Translations under genes and position numbers: made by a program
Source: Ignavibacteria bacterium
GTDB taxonomy: Bacteria > Bacteroidota > Ignavibacteria > Tepidaquicellales > Tepidaquicellaceae
Direction of reading: 5' to 3'
Length of the DNA stretch: 64,000 nt
NCBI GenBank assembly: GCA_028714695.1
Contig: JAQTLX010000007.1
Location: 62,001-126,000 of the forward strand
In this document: in pieces, positions 54,173 through 63,682 of the stretch
How positions within the stretch are numbered: the stretch's first letter is position 1
Layout of the letters: every line of letters begins with the position of its first letter
Notes under the pieces: model-generated
The model's database searches: none
What the model was told of the DNA's origin: nothing
The model's input: the letters and a program-made list of their open reading frames with translations, nothing else

Positions 54173-55432
54173 TTACTTGTTTAAAATTATTTTTATTGCT
54201 TTGTTATTCGCGTTCGAGGATAATTTTATAAAATATATTCCCGATGATAAATTATTGGCATTATAATTAATTTCATATTCTCCTCTTTTAATATATTTAT
54301 CAAAAAGTGTTTCAATTTTTTTTCCTGTAATATTAAATAATTCCAGTTTGTATCTGTCGTCCTTGTTTATTTTATAAATTATCTTTGTCGTGCTGTTAAA
54401 CGGATTCGGATAATTATTCTGTAACTCAAAATCGCTTATGACGCCTTCGTAATTATTATTTACATCCAATAACCACTCTCCGCCTGTTGTTGTGAACATT
54501 ATCTTACCTGCTCCGCCGCATCCCCAGATTATTGAATCGTTATAGCAGTATATAGAACCCCAGAATCTCTGGTCTGTTCCGGTGTTTTGCCTATACCAAT
54601 TGTATCCGCCGTTAGTCGTCTTATATAAATAGCCGTAACTCCCGCCTGCATATCCTGTGTTTACACTTGAGAAGGCTATACCCTGTAATACAGATGGAGG
54701 GTAAGAGTGTATTGAATCCAAAACTAACCATGTTGTTCCGAAGTCGGTGCTGCGATAATAGGGAGATGTTCCCCCGGCTATTGATACATATTGATTATTC
54801 ACAACGCTAATTTTCCTGAATTCATAAAGCCACCCAATCGGAACATTTGTATCGAACCAGTTCATGCCGCTGTTTGTTGATTTATATACTTTCCCGCCCG
54901 TGCAATATAAGCCTTCATTGAAGTTTCGGAAATATATGTCACTGGTGAAAGATGGAGTGCTTGCTGTATCAAACGATATGCCGCCGTTTGTCGTACGAAG
55001 CACGAATGTACTTCCGCAAAACCAACCGGTGTCTCTATTTAGGAAATGCACTCCGTTATATGTTCCCCCATTTGGATTCCCATTATGAATCTCAATCCAG
55101 TTGCTTCCGCCATTAGTTGTTTTAAGTATAATGTCATGTGCACCCGAGACATAGCAGTACATTGAATCCACTGGAAATATCGACGACAATATTCCACCGC
55201 CTATTATTGACGGATTCGGCACATTAAACCAGTTTATGCCTCCGTTAGTTGTCTTTATTATTATTCCGCCGTCTCCAAGTGCCCAGCCTGTATAGCGGTT
55301 TATGAATTCTATATCATATAGATTTGCATTCGTTCCGGAATTCTGGACTACCCACTGGCTTAGACAATTATCAATTAATAATGAGTAATTAGTAATTAGA
55401 AAAAATAAAGAGGTGATAATTATTTTTTTCAT
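54173..55432 (-). CDS. T9SS-exported YCF48/BNR-repeat protein (paralogue B)
   Basis: This 419-aa protein shares domain order with the neighbour at 52886: an almost identical signal peptide (MKKIIITSLFFLIT.YSLLIDN), KTTNGGINW, KTTNGGSNW, RTTNGGISF, STNSGMNW and KTTNGGYNW units, and a C-terminal LQNNYPNPFNSTTKIIYKIN sorting domain. The two arose by tandem duplication. The signal-peptide heptamer repeat differs in unit order between them. The function of the propeller is unknown. Confidence 0.82.
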   Translation of the reverse strand: MKKIIITSLFFLITNYSLLIDNCLSQWVVQNSGTNANLYDIEFINRYTGWALGDGGIIIKTTNGGINWFNVPNPSIIGGGILSSIFPVDSMYCYVSGAHDIILKTTNGGSNWIEIHNGNPNGGTYNGVHFLNRDTGWFCGSTFVLRTTNGGISFDTASTPSFTSDIYFRNFNEGLYCTGGKVYKSTNSGMNWFDTNVPIGWLYEFRKISVVNNQYVSIAGGTSPYYRSTDFGTTWLVLDSIHSYPPSVLQGIAFSSVNTGYAGGSYGYLYKTTNGGYNWYRQNTGTDQRFWGSIYCYNDSIIWGCGGAGKIMFTTTGGEWLLDVNNNYEGVISDFELQNNYPNPFNSTTKIIYKINKDDRYKLELFNITGKKIETLFDKYIKRGEYEINYNANNLSSGIYFIKLSSNANNKAIKIILNK

Positions 55433-55470
55433 TCGATTAAACTTTTACGTTTAAAAATTACTTGTTAAAA

Positions 55471-56994
55471 TTATTTCAATAAAATCATTTTCTTAATTGC
55501 TAATTGTTTATCATTAATCGTTAACCGATAGAAATATATCCCGCTTGAAAGTCTGCTCCCGTCGAATGTAACTTCATACGAGCCGGGATTTAATTTCTCA
55601 TTTACGAGTGTCTTTATTTCTCTGCCGAGTAAGTCATAAACTTTAATTATCGTTATACCATTTTCCGGTTTCAATTTTCCGTTTTCAGGTACATCGAACT
55701 TAATTTTCGTCACAGGATTAAACGGATTGGGATAGTTCTGATATAATTTGTATTCACCGGGGACAACAGCGCTTATGTTTCTTACTTCGACAGTGCTGTC
55801 GGGATTAGTAAACGAACGGACATTGGCATATATCTGCGGCTGGGGACAATCCCTTGCCTCTGTCCAGAGGTTTATTATCCTGTTGTTGTTAAGAACAACA
55901 TCGCATCCGCTTTTGGGCTCGTATGGATTTTCAAGCGTAACGGGAAAACCTGTTCCTATCGGGTTGTCGTTTTTGTCAACTCTCATGTTAAAAAGATATA
56001 TAGATGAAGCATTGTGTATGTTCAGTAGAAAAATAAGATTGCCGCTTCCATCGCTATCAAATCCGGTCACATATACATTTCCGGGTACCTGACTTAAAAT
56101 TTTGTTGCTTCCGAGTTTCACTCCGTTTTTATCATATCTTTGATAATAAACATAATTTGTCACCTCGTTGAGTATCCATTCATTGAACGCTATCGTAAAG
56201 TTACCCAATGAATCACCGGCAACAAATGGTGTCCATTCGTCATCAAGTGATACAGTATCGTCATTGACCATTCGGTTTGTTCCGATTTTATTGCCGTTCC
56301 TGTCATACATCTGCATAAAAATATTTTTATTCAAACTCCCTGGCGGCATATAGTCTGCCCAGGCAATGATAAAACTTCCGTCTTTTCTTACTAATATTGA
56401 TGGTTTATTGCAACTCAAATTCCCTTCGTTTACTTTCTTATTGTTTCCGATTTTATTGCCTGCGGAGTCAACTATTTGGCAAACTATATCGTTGTATAGA
56501 TTTGACCAAACGACTACAAATCTTCCTGAACTGTCACATCCTAATTGAGGATCCATTCCGATTCGATAATTTGTATCGTTTAATTGCATATCCGAAGAAA
56601 TCGGAAGTCCCTCTCTCGTAAATAATCGTAAGAATAATTTGGACCCACTTGATCGTTGATATATCCAAACAACTCCGAATGTACCATCGTTCCGCACAAT
56701 TACATCAGGATAAAGACAGGTATCTTTTAAATTATTTACGCTGAGATTTATACCAATCCTTCTAAAACTATAATCAAATAATTGAGCGAATATATTTGCC
56801 TTATAGTTATCCTGCCACACAACAACACTTTTTCCGCTAACATTAGACGATATTTTTGTGTAATATTTAGGTATTTGTAATCCCGTATCCTGATTCACAC
56901 GAAAATCGTGCACGAGTTGTGAATAGGAAACACCGGATATTGTTACTAATCCGATTAATATCAAAAAACATTTTATAATAAAAATCTTTTTCAT
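55471..56994 (-). CDS. T9SS-exported protein with repeated beta-strand units
   Basis: The protein has about 507 aa from the ATG at 56994 (MKKIFIIKCFLILIGL). A further ATG lies 7 codons upstream at 57015. The body has repeats of the type GxFVVVWSNLYND.V.QIVDSAGNKIGNNKKVNEG and GSFIIAWADYMPPG, spaced about 60 residues apart, suggesting a propeller. The C-terminus is YQNYPNPFNPVTKIKFDVP, then LTINDKQLAIKKMILLK, in which the LTINDKQLAIK part is encoded by heptanucleotide repeats. It has the longest sorting domain of the four minus-strand cargo genes. Function is unknown. Confidence 0.8.
   Translation of the reverse strand: MKKIFIIKCFLILIGLVTISGVSYSQLVHDFRVNQDTGLQIPKYYTKISSNVSGKSVVVWQDNYKANIFAQLFDYSFRRIGINLSVNNLKDTCLYPDVIVRNDGTFGVVWIYQRSSGSKLFLRLFTREGLPISSDMQLNDTNYRIGMDPQLGCDSSGRFVVVWSNLYNDIVCQIVDSAGNKIGNNKKVNEGNLSCNKPSILVRKDGSFIIAWADYMPPGSLNKNIFMQMYDRNGNKIGTNRMVNDDTVSLDDEWTPFVAGDSLGNFTIAFNEWILNEVTNYVYYQRYDKNGVKLGSNKILSQVPGNVYVTGFDSDGSGNLIFLLNIHNASSIYLFNMRVDKNDNPIGTGFPVTLENPYEPKSGCDVVLNNNRIINLWTEARDCPQPQIYANVRSFTNPDSTVEVRNISAVVPGEYKLYQNYPNPFNPVTKIKFDVPENGKLKPENGITIIKVYDLLGREIKTLVNEKLNPGSYEVTFDGSRLSSGIYFYRLTINDKQLAIKKMILLK
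55494..55528 (-). repeat. Heptanucleotide repeats inside a T9SS sorting-domain coding sequence
   Basis: On the plus strand the units are TAATTGC, TAATTGT, TTATCAT, TAATCGT and TAACCGA. They match the intergenic array at 43996-44093 and encode the residues INDKQLAI of the sorting domain. Confidence 0.8.
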
Positions 56995-57015
56995 TGTTTG
57001 TGTTTTATATTTCAT

Positions 57016-59021
57016 AACATAAACCGTTTTAAAATTTTATTTCATTATACAATATCTATTATTGCTGAATATCTGCCCGTTATTATGTTATTTCATTAAA
57101 ATCATTTTCTATAAATACCGCTAATCTGCCCGGTGCTGATTTACATAAAATTCACAAATATAAAATTAAATATTATACAAAATATTCTAAATCAAGCCGT
57201 TTGATTATCGACCGTAAAAAATATTGAAGACAATAGCATGGGATATTTCCTTCATAAAAATTATTATCGATTAAACGAAATGAAATGCATTCGTGTTTTT
57301 TGCATCCTGTATGTTGAGATTTTTCATTATAAATAATCTATTGTAATATTATGCTGCTTTATTTAATATACAAGATAAATAAATCTATATATTCAAGCAT
57401 GATAATATATATTTATTAACGTCTAATCTGTCATGGGTTTTCCCTGATGTGTTTTTCAAATTGCGTTTGGACATAATACTAAGTATAATGACAAATATAA
57501 ATACCCCGTTATTTTATTTGATTAACTAAAGGTGAACAAATGGTAATGTTGTTAATCAATGAATATAGTTTAATATGGGATATTATTTTAATATCGTAGA
57601 TTCTTTGAAAACTCTATTAATATGTGTCATTGCATTTGAAATCCAGCCGGTTACAACCCGTGCACAACGTATTGTTTCTCTTTTACTTACTTGCTCCTGT
57701 GGTCATTTATTGAATAATCTGAACAATTATTTCTTATCTTTGTTTTGTTAATGAAATTGTATCAAAATGCGTATCAAATTAATTAGTTGAAATCAAATAA
57801 TATAAATCATAATAATACTTGTATAAATGCAGGCAATTGTTTCTTCGCCGAAAAAGTAAACAATTCCTGCTCTTGTTTTTATTTTTTTTGAAATTATTCC
57901 TTCATCCGTTAAGACAATTATAATTGCATCTACGCGAGTGAAGAAAAAAGCAATGATACCAAAAATGATACCGAAGGTATCATCAGTAACATTTTAAAAA
58001 TTAAATATTTAATGCAACTTAACACCGTTAATGATACCAAATTGATACCTTTTTATGTTCTTTGAAATAATCGATTGTTTTTTCAATACTTCCTGAAAAA
58101 TGGAATCCTCGAAGGTATCATTTGCTGTTTCATCGGTATCAATCGTCCCAAACTAACGATGCCTTAATAATTTCATAAAATAATGTTAATCTTTATGATT
58201 TTCTTCGCGTCCTTCGCGGTGAACTCTCTTGTGTTTTTGCTCTATGATATATGATAAATCTTTGCGTGCTTTGCGGTAAAATTTCTATTACTGTGAAATA
58301 GTAAAATTCCCGGTTGTTGAAAAACAAAATGAGCCATAATGAGCCGTTTTTTGAAAAGTTTTGTATCTATTTTGGTTTCCAATTAATAGCCCTTTTGGCG
58401 GTGAATGACAGATTGGAGTGTACGGAATATCGGTTTTCACTATCAGATTCTATATATAATGCGCCAATAGGAAATGGGAAAATTTAAATAACGGAATATC
58501 GGTATCTAGTATCTCGCCTATTTGTAAAGCGTAAACACTTTATCTTTTCGATTTAGCCCACGGTTTTCAACCGTGGGTGCTGAAGAAAAAAAAGGACTAA
58601 ACCGTTTTAACGGTTTTCAAAAATAAATATATTAATCCGATACAAACTTATAACATTTGAGCCATAATGAGCCATAATGAGCCGTTTTTTGAAAAGTTTT
58701 TTGTGTCTATCCTTGTTTCCAATTTATATCCCTTTGTGGCGGTGAATGACAGATTGGAGTGTTTGGCATAATTAATATATCTGCGTTTCCTCGCCCTTTT
58801 TCGCGGGCAATAAAATATTTCATTAAAAATCCGTTTTAATTAGTGTAAATCTGCGGCTAATGTTTTTGTTCTTTTCTATACAATAATCTGGTTTGTGATA
58901 ATCTGCGGCTGACCATTTAAAATTATATTCCCTTTTTCCATTCAATCCTTTTATCATTTTAAACATCGTTTAAAACCTTTACTATTTGAATAAATTAGAA
59001 TATTTTTTGTAAAAGAATCTT
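57016..59021. repeat. 2-kb gene-free AT-rich region with decayed repeats
   Basis: No protein-coding gene is supported in any frame. Recognisable pieces: element B (57951-58145) with ATGATACC-GAA-GGTATCAT and further GGTATCATT units; TTCGCGTCCTTCGCGGTGAA and TTTGCGTGCTTTGCGGTAA fragments (about 58205-58285); an about 92-bp direct repeat (58330-58421 and 58668-58762) starting with TGAGCCATAATGAGCCG; and the CCCACGG two-hairpin element (58557-58616). The region separates the minus-strand T9SS cluster from the plus-strand S9 peptidase. Confidence 0.8.
58557..58616. repeat. CCCACGG two-hairpin REP-like element (copy 2)
   Basis: Hairpin CCCACGGTT-TTC-AACCGTGGG (58557-58577) is followed by AAACCG ... 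CGGTTT (58599-58616). It has the same order, spacing and upstream TTTATCTTTTCG as the copy at 2672-2730. Confidence 0.8.
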
Positions 59022-61199
59022 ATGAAGAAAATTTCAATATTATTATTTCTCTCTGTATTCGCTCTGTTCTTAAACGGCTTTTCACAGGATAAAGAAATTA
59101 CTCTCGAATCGATTCTGCTTAAACCGGAATTTTCCGGCGCCGCAGGCTCCGATTATAAATCAATGAATGACGGTATTCACTACTCCGTGCTCGAAGACGA
59201 TATGTCCGTCAATGTATGTGATTATGAAACGGGTAAAATAACAAAAACCCTGCTCAAAGGAAAAGACTTTGTCGAAGCCTCGGGCAATGAAAAAATCAAA
59301 ATCAGCAATTATGAATTTTCCGCGGATGAATCAAAGATACTAATATCTACTGACATCGAAAGAATTTACAGACGCTCCATTATCTCGAACTATTACGTCT
59401 GGAATACGGAAAATAATACGCTCACGTTCATAACAAAACGCGGGAAGGTGCAACTTGCCGAACTTTCTCCCGACGGCAGCAGCGTTGCATACGTTATGGA
59501 CAATAATCTTTTTGTGTTCGACCTTAACTCGGAAACCGACATTCAGATTACAAAGGACGGCGAAAGAAATAAAATTATAAACGGCGCTACCGACTGGGTG
59601 TATGAAGAAGAACTCGGTATATCGGAAGGTTTCGAATGGTCTCCCGACAGCAAGAAAATTGCCTACATGCGTTTCGATGAATCTAACGTGAAAGAATATA
59701 ACCTGACCTTCTACGGCGACCTCTACCCGAATGAATCAAAATATAAATATCCAAAAGCGGGCGAAAGCAATTCGATTGTTACCGTGCACGTTTACGATTT
59801 TAAAGATAAGAAATCCGTGAAAGTGGATGTCGGAAATAATCCCGACGTTTATATTGCAAGAATAAAATGGACACCTGTTCAAAACACACTCTCCGTAATC
59901 AGACTCAACAGACTTCAGAACAAAGAAGATATTCTTTTTGCCGACGCGGTAACGGGTGTCTCTAAAACCGGTTTTACGGAAGAAAATAAATATTATATAA
60001 GAGAATCATACGACCTTACATTCCTGAAAGACGGCAGGTTTCTGCATTTGAGCGATAAAAACGGATACGCGCATATTTATCTTCATGATAAGAACGGTAA
60101 AGTGATTTCTCAGGTTACAAAAGGAAATTTTGAAGTTGCCGGTCTTTATGGAATAGATGAAGACGAAACCACGGTTTATTATTCCGCCTTCGAATCATCA
60201 CAGTATAACAGGGATGTGTTCTCCGTTAAACTCGACGGCACAGGCAGGAAAAGGATTTCCATGAAAGACGGTTTCAACGCCGCTTCATTCAGCAAGACTT
60301 ATAAATACTATATTCTCAACAACTCCGACGCGAACACTCCGTCCACACGTACCATGTATAATAAAGAAGGCGCTGAAATAAAAATCATAAGTGATAACAA
60401 AAAACTTAAAACAAAACTTCAGGAATATAACCTTACAAAAAAAGAATTTTTCGCTTTTAAAACATCCGACGGCGTGGAACTTAACGGCTGGATGATGAAA
60501 CCCGTGAATCTCGATATATCGAAAAAATATCCCGTGCTGATGTACGTTTACGGCGGTCCCGGCTCACAGTCCGTAGTTAACGGCTGGGGCGGAAATGATT
60601 ATATGTGGTATCAGATGCTATGCCAAAAGGGTTACGTAATCGCCTGCGTTGACGGCAGGGGGACGGGCGCGAGAGGCTCGGAATTCGAAAAACAGGTTTA
60701 CGGCAAAATGGGAAAGTACGAACTCAACGACCAGATTGAAGCCGTGAAATATTTAAGCGCATTGAATTTTGTGGATAAAGACAGAATCGGTATATGGGGC
60801 TGGAGTTTCGGCGGGTATATGTCTTCGCTCTGTATTACCGCGGGCGCGGACTATTTTAAATTCGCTATTGCGGTTGCACCCGTTACAAGTTTCAGATATT
60901 ACGATAATATATATACGGAACGCTATCTCGGACTTCCGAAAGATAATCCCGAAGGCTATGATGATTACGCTCCGCTTAAATATGCCGATAAACTGAAAGG
61001 CAAGTTTCTTATTGTTCACGGCTCTGCCGACGATAATGTTCACTATCAGAACACAATGGATTTTGTAAACGAACTCGTTAAAGCAAACAAGCAGTTCGAA
61101 ATGCAGGTTTATCCGAATAAAAATCATAACATCGCGGGAGGTAATACACGTTATCACCTGTATAAACGAATGACAGAATTTATTCTTAACAATTTGTAA
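59022..61199 (+). CDS. S9B dipeptidyl-peptidase IV-like serine protease
   Basis: This 725-aa protein has a signal peptide (ISILLFLSVFALFLNGFSQ). The N-terminal eight-bladed propeller contains GATDWVYEEELGISEGFEWSPDSKKIAYMRFDE, a DPP-IV hallmark with the Glu pair that binds the substrate amino group. The alpha/beta-hydrolase domain has the nucleophile in GIWGWSFGGYMSS, Asp in HGSADDNVHYQ and His in NKNHNIAGG. It releases N-terminal dipeptides, often X-Pro, in the periplasm. The next gene starts 1 bp after the stop. Confidence 0.94.
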   Translation: MKKISILLFLSVFALFLNGFSQDKEITLESILLKPEFSGAAGSDYKSMNDGIHYSVLEDDMSVNVCDYETGKITKTLLKGKDFVEASGNEKIKISNYEFSADESKILISTDIERIYRRSIISNYYVWNTENNTLTFITKRGKVQLAELSPDGSSVAYVMDNNLFVFDLNSETDIQITKDGERNKIINGATDWVYEEELGISEGFEWSPDSKKIAYMRFDESNVKEYNLTFYGDLYPNESKYKYPKAGESNSIVTVHVYDFKDKKSVKVDVGNNPDVYIARIKWTPVQNTLSVIRLNRLQNKEDILFADAVTGVSKTGFTEENKYYIRESYDLTFLKDGRFLHLSDKNGYAHIYLHDKNGKVISQVTKGNFEVAGLYGIDEDETTVYYSAFESSQYNRDVFSVKLDGTGRKRISMKDGFNAASFSKTYKYYILNNSDANTPSTRTMYNKEGAEIKIISDNKKLKTKLQEYNLTKKEFFAFKTSDGVELNGWMMKPVNLDISKKYPVLMYVYGGPGSQSVVNGWGGNDYMWYQMLCQKGYVIACVDGRGTGARGSEFEKQVYGKMGKYELNDQIEAVKYLSALNFVDKDRIGIWGWSFGGYMSSLCITAGADYFKFAIAVAPVTSFRYYDNIYTERYLGLPKDNPEGYDDYAPLKYADKLKGKFLIVHGSADDNVHYQNTMDFVNELVKANKQFEMQVYPNKNHNIAGGNTRYHLYKRMTEFILNNL

Positions 61200-61200
61200 A

Positions 61201-62064
61201 ATGAGAGAAGCATCTTTCTATATTGCCGAAGAAGGCGGAAAAGTAAAGTGCATACTTTGTCCGAAGAACTGCTCAATCTCCGAAGGCAATACGGGTGTCT
61301 GCGGAGTGCGTGAAAATTTTTCAGGCAAACTCTACTCTCTCGCTTATTCAAAACCAATCGCGCTTCATCTCGACCCGATTGAAAAAAAACCTTTGTATCA
61401 TTTTTTCCCGGGTTCGAAAATTCTCTCAATCGGCACGTACGGATGCAATTTGAACTGCAGGTTCTGCCAGAATTCCGATATAAGCCAGGAATTCAGAAAA
61501 GAAGATTTCGATAACCTCGAAGAAGTCACTCCCGAACAGGTTGTGCAGATATGCTCGAAATACGGTTATAAATTCGCTGCCTTCACATACAATGAACCGT
61601 CAGTTTTTTTCGAATATATGTTCGATATAGCGGTAATCTGCAAAAAAAATGATATCAAAACTGTCGTAGTTTCAAACGGGCAGATAAATAAAGAGCCGAT
61701 GCTTAAATTAATAGAATATATCGACGCGTTTAATATAGACCTTAAGTCTTTTAATCCGGATTTTTACAGAAAAATATGCGGCGGAGATATTTTAACAACA
61801 AAACAAACAATCGAAACAATCGTCGAAAAGAAAAAACATCTTGAAGTGACTTTTCTGCTGATTGAAAATCTGAATGATAATGAATCAGAGTTTGTTGAAT
61901 TATGTAAGTACCTGTCAGGACTCGATAAAAACATTGTTCTCCATATTTCCCGTGCTTTCCCGAGATATAAAATGGAGTTTGAGCCGACGCCTTTAATACT
62001 AATTTCAAAATTTGAAGATACAGCAAAAAAATATTTAAACTATGTTTACACAGGAAATATATAA
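61201..62064 (+). CDS. amrS: AmmeMemoRadiSam-system radical SAM enzyme, C-terminally short
   Basis: The protein has 287 aa. N-terminal Cys residues (CILCPKNCSISEGNTGVCGVREN) and the radical SAM cluster motif CNLNCRFCQNSDIS (CxxxCxxC, about residues 83-91) identify AmrS. PIEKKPLYHFFPGSKILSIGTYG is characteristic. The protein stops at LNYVYTGNI, whereas family members I know continue about 50 residues into a Cys-rich zinc-ribbon-like tail. The 3' end overlaps the next gene by 23 nt. The substrate of the system is unknown. It is in an operon with memo and AMMECR1. Confidence 0.9.
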   Translation: MREASFYIAEEGGKVKCILCPKNCSISEGNTGVCGVRENFSGKLYSLAYSKPIALHLDPIEKKPLYHFFPGSKILSIGTYGCNLNCRFCQNSDISQEFRKEDFDNLEEVTPEQVVQICSKYGYKFAAFTYNEPSVFFEYMFDIAVICKKNDIKTVVVSNGQINKEPMLKLIEYIDAFNIDLKSFNPDFYRKICGGDILTTKQTIETIVEKKKHLEVTFLLIENLNDNESEFVELCKYLSGLDKNIVLHISRAFPRYKMEFEPTPLILISKFEDTAKKYLNYVYTGNI

Positions 62065-62881
62065 ATATAAGATTGGAATCGCTGCCCTTGCATTTGTTCT
62101 GACTTTTGTTTTTTCGTCCTATAATTGCATCGAAAACGAATCAAAAGCAGGTATATCCGCTTCTAAAAATGAAACAGCCGTAAGACCCGATTCCGTAAAA
62201 ATCCCGGACGGTCTTCGCAAACTCCTAAAAGCATATCCCGATTTTCTCGAAAGGGCTGACGAAAACCACCTCTACTGGAAAGACGGAACAGTCATGATTT
62301 ATGACGACGGCAAAGACAAGACATTTGAAGAAAAACTCGATAACGCAGACCTCGAAGATATGATGACGCAGGAATATGTCCGCGGCGCTGATTGGGATTA
62401 TCCGCCTCCCGAAAATTTCGAACCCGGCAGAATAAGAAATGAAGCGTTTTTCTTGAAAATGTACGGCGGAACTCAGTCTGAAGTAAAAGGTAATCTCGTG
62501 ACGATTTCGTGGACGCCTTCAGGTGCAAGCCTTCAGGTATCTTCAGTGAATGATGCGGACAAACAACTGAAAGCCGTAGCGGATGAACTTGCAGCAATGC
62601 CCGAAAAATTCCAAAAGTATTTTAAGAAGACTGCGGGTACATTCAATTACAGAAAAATTGCGGGAACAAACCGCACAAGCGCTCATTCTTACGGAATTGC
62701 AATCGATATAAACACGCAGTATTCGGATTACTGGCAGTGGAACGGTACAATGAATTATAAAAATCAGATTCCGATAGAAATAGTAGAAGTATTTGAAAAA
62801 TACGGTTTCATCTGGGGCGGAAAATGGTACCACTATGATACTATGCATTTTGAATACCGTCCCGAATTGATAGTCAATTAA
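62042..62881 (+). CDS. M15-family peptidoglycan peptidase (VanY-like)
   Basis: This 279-aa protein has an N-terminal hydrophobic segment (IGIAALAFVLTFVFSSYNC) that may be a signal anchor or lipoprotein signal. The C-terminal M15 domain shows TSAHSYGIAIDINTQYSDYW (His/Asp zinc ligands) and GFIWGGKWYHYDTMHFEYRPE (catalytic and His ligand region), typical of D-Ala-D-Ala carboxypeptidases/L-Ala-D-Glu peptidases. It is unexpectedly embedded in the AmmeMemoRadiSam operon and overlaps amrS by 23 nt. Confidence 0.87.
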   Translation: MFTQEIYKYKIGIAALAFVLTFVFSSYNCIENESKAGISASKNETAVRPDSVKIPDGLRKLLKAYPDFLERADENHLYWKDGTVMIYDDGKDKTFEEKLDNADLEDMMTQEYVRGADWDYPPPENFEPGRIRNEAFFLKMYGGTQSEVKGNLVTISWTPSGASLQVSSVNDADKQLKAVADELAAMPEKFQKYFKKTAGTFNYRKIAGTNRTSAHSYGIAIDINTQYSDYWQWNGTMNYKNQIPIEIVEVFEKYGFIWGGKWYHYDTMHFEYRPELIVN

Positions 62882-62893
62882 ATAACTTTCATT

Positions 62894-63682
62894 ATGAAAG
62901 AAAAAATTCGTAAACCTGTCTGCGCGGGCACCTGGTATTCAGATGATCCCGACGAACTTTCACACGAAATTGACGGCTACCTCGAAAATGCCGCGAAAGA
63001 AAACCTTAATGTGAAAGCCGTTGTAGTTCCCCATGCAGGTTATATGTTCTCGGGGCAAACGGCGGCTATTTCTTTCAGACAAATCAGCGATAAAATCAAA
63101 ACTGTAATTATACTCGGCACTTCGCACCGCTATCCCTTAAGAGGCGCGTGCATTATCGATTACGATTTCTATTCATCGCCTCTCGGCAGAGTGAAACTTT
63201 CCGATAAGGTGAAATCGTTCCTCAAAGAAAAAGAAGTCGTTTCGATTCCTGCTGCAGATAATAACGAGCATTCAATAGAAATAGAAATTCCATTTCTGCA
63301 GAGAGCGCTTAAAGATTTCACTATAATTCCCGTTGTCGTCGGTGAAGTTGACGCTGCGGGTTTCTCTAAAATACTTGAAAAATATTACGACGAAAATACT
63401 TTGATAGTCGTTTCCGTTGACCTCTCGCATTTCAATCAGTATGACCTCGCCGTCAAACTCGATACATTTTCAATAAATTCCATTCTCGAACTGAATGCGG
63501 AAAATATAAAGTTTTCCGAAATCGATTCGCCGCATGCGGTTATGGCGCTTATCCATCTTGCGGAAAGAAAAAAATGGAAAACGAAACTGCTTGACTATAG
63601 AAATTCAGGGGACGTAGTTCATGACAGGTCTTCGGTTGTAGGTTATTCTTCTATAATCTTTTATGAGGATGATTATGAATAA
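62894..63682 (+). CDS. amrB: AmmeMemoRadiSam-system protein B (Memo)
   Basis: This 262-aa Memo-family protein has RKPVCAGTWYSDDPDELSHEI at the N-terminus. The metal-binding or active-site His/Cys pocket residues are in VVPHAGYMFSGQTAAISF, ILGTSHRYP, NNEHSIEIEIPFLQ, VVSVDLSHFNQY and DSPHAVMALIH. The family fold resembles extradiol dioxygenases, but its reaction is unknown. It overlaps the AMMECR1 gene by 8 nt. Confidence 0.94.
   Translation: MKEKIRKPVCAGTWYSDDPDELSHEIDGYLENAAKENLNVKAVVVPHAGYMFSGQTAAISFRQISDKIKTVIILGTSHRYPLRGACIIDYDFYSSPLGRVKLSDKVKSFLKEKEVVSIPAADNNEHSIEIEIPFLQRALKDFTIIPVVVGEVDAAGFSKILEKYYDENTLIVVSVDLSHFNQYDLAVKLDTFSINSILELNAENIKFSEIDSPHAVMALIHLAERKKWKTKLLDYRNSGDVVHDRSSVVGYSSIIFYEDDYE

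Noticed and set aside
57016-59021. Genes or RNA genes in the 2-kb gap
   Set aside because: All frames are short and interrupted. No tRNA-like cloverleaf or known riboswitch pattern was seen.
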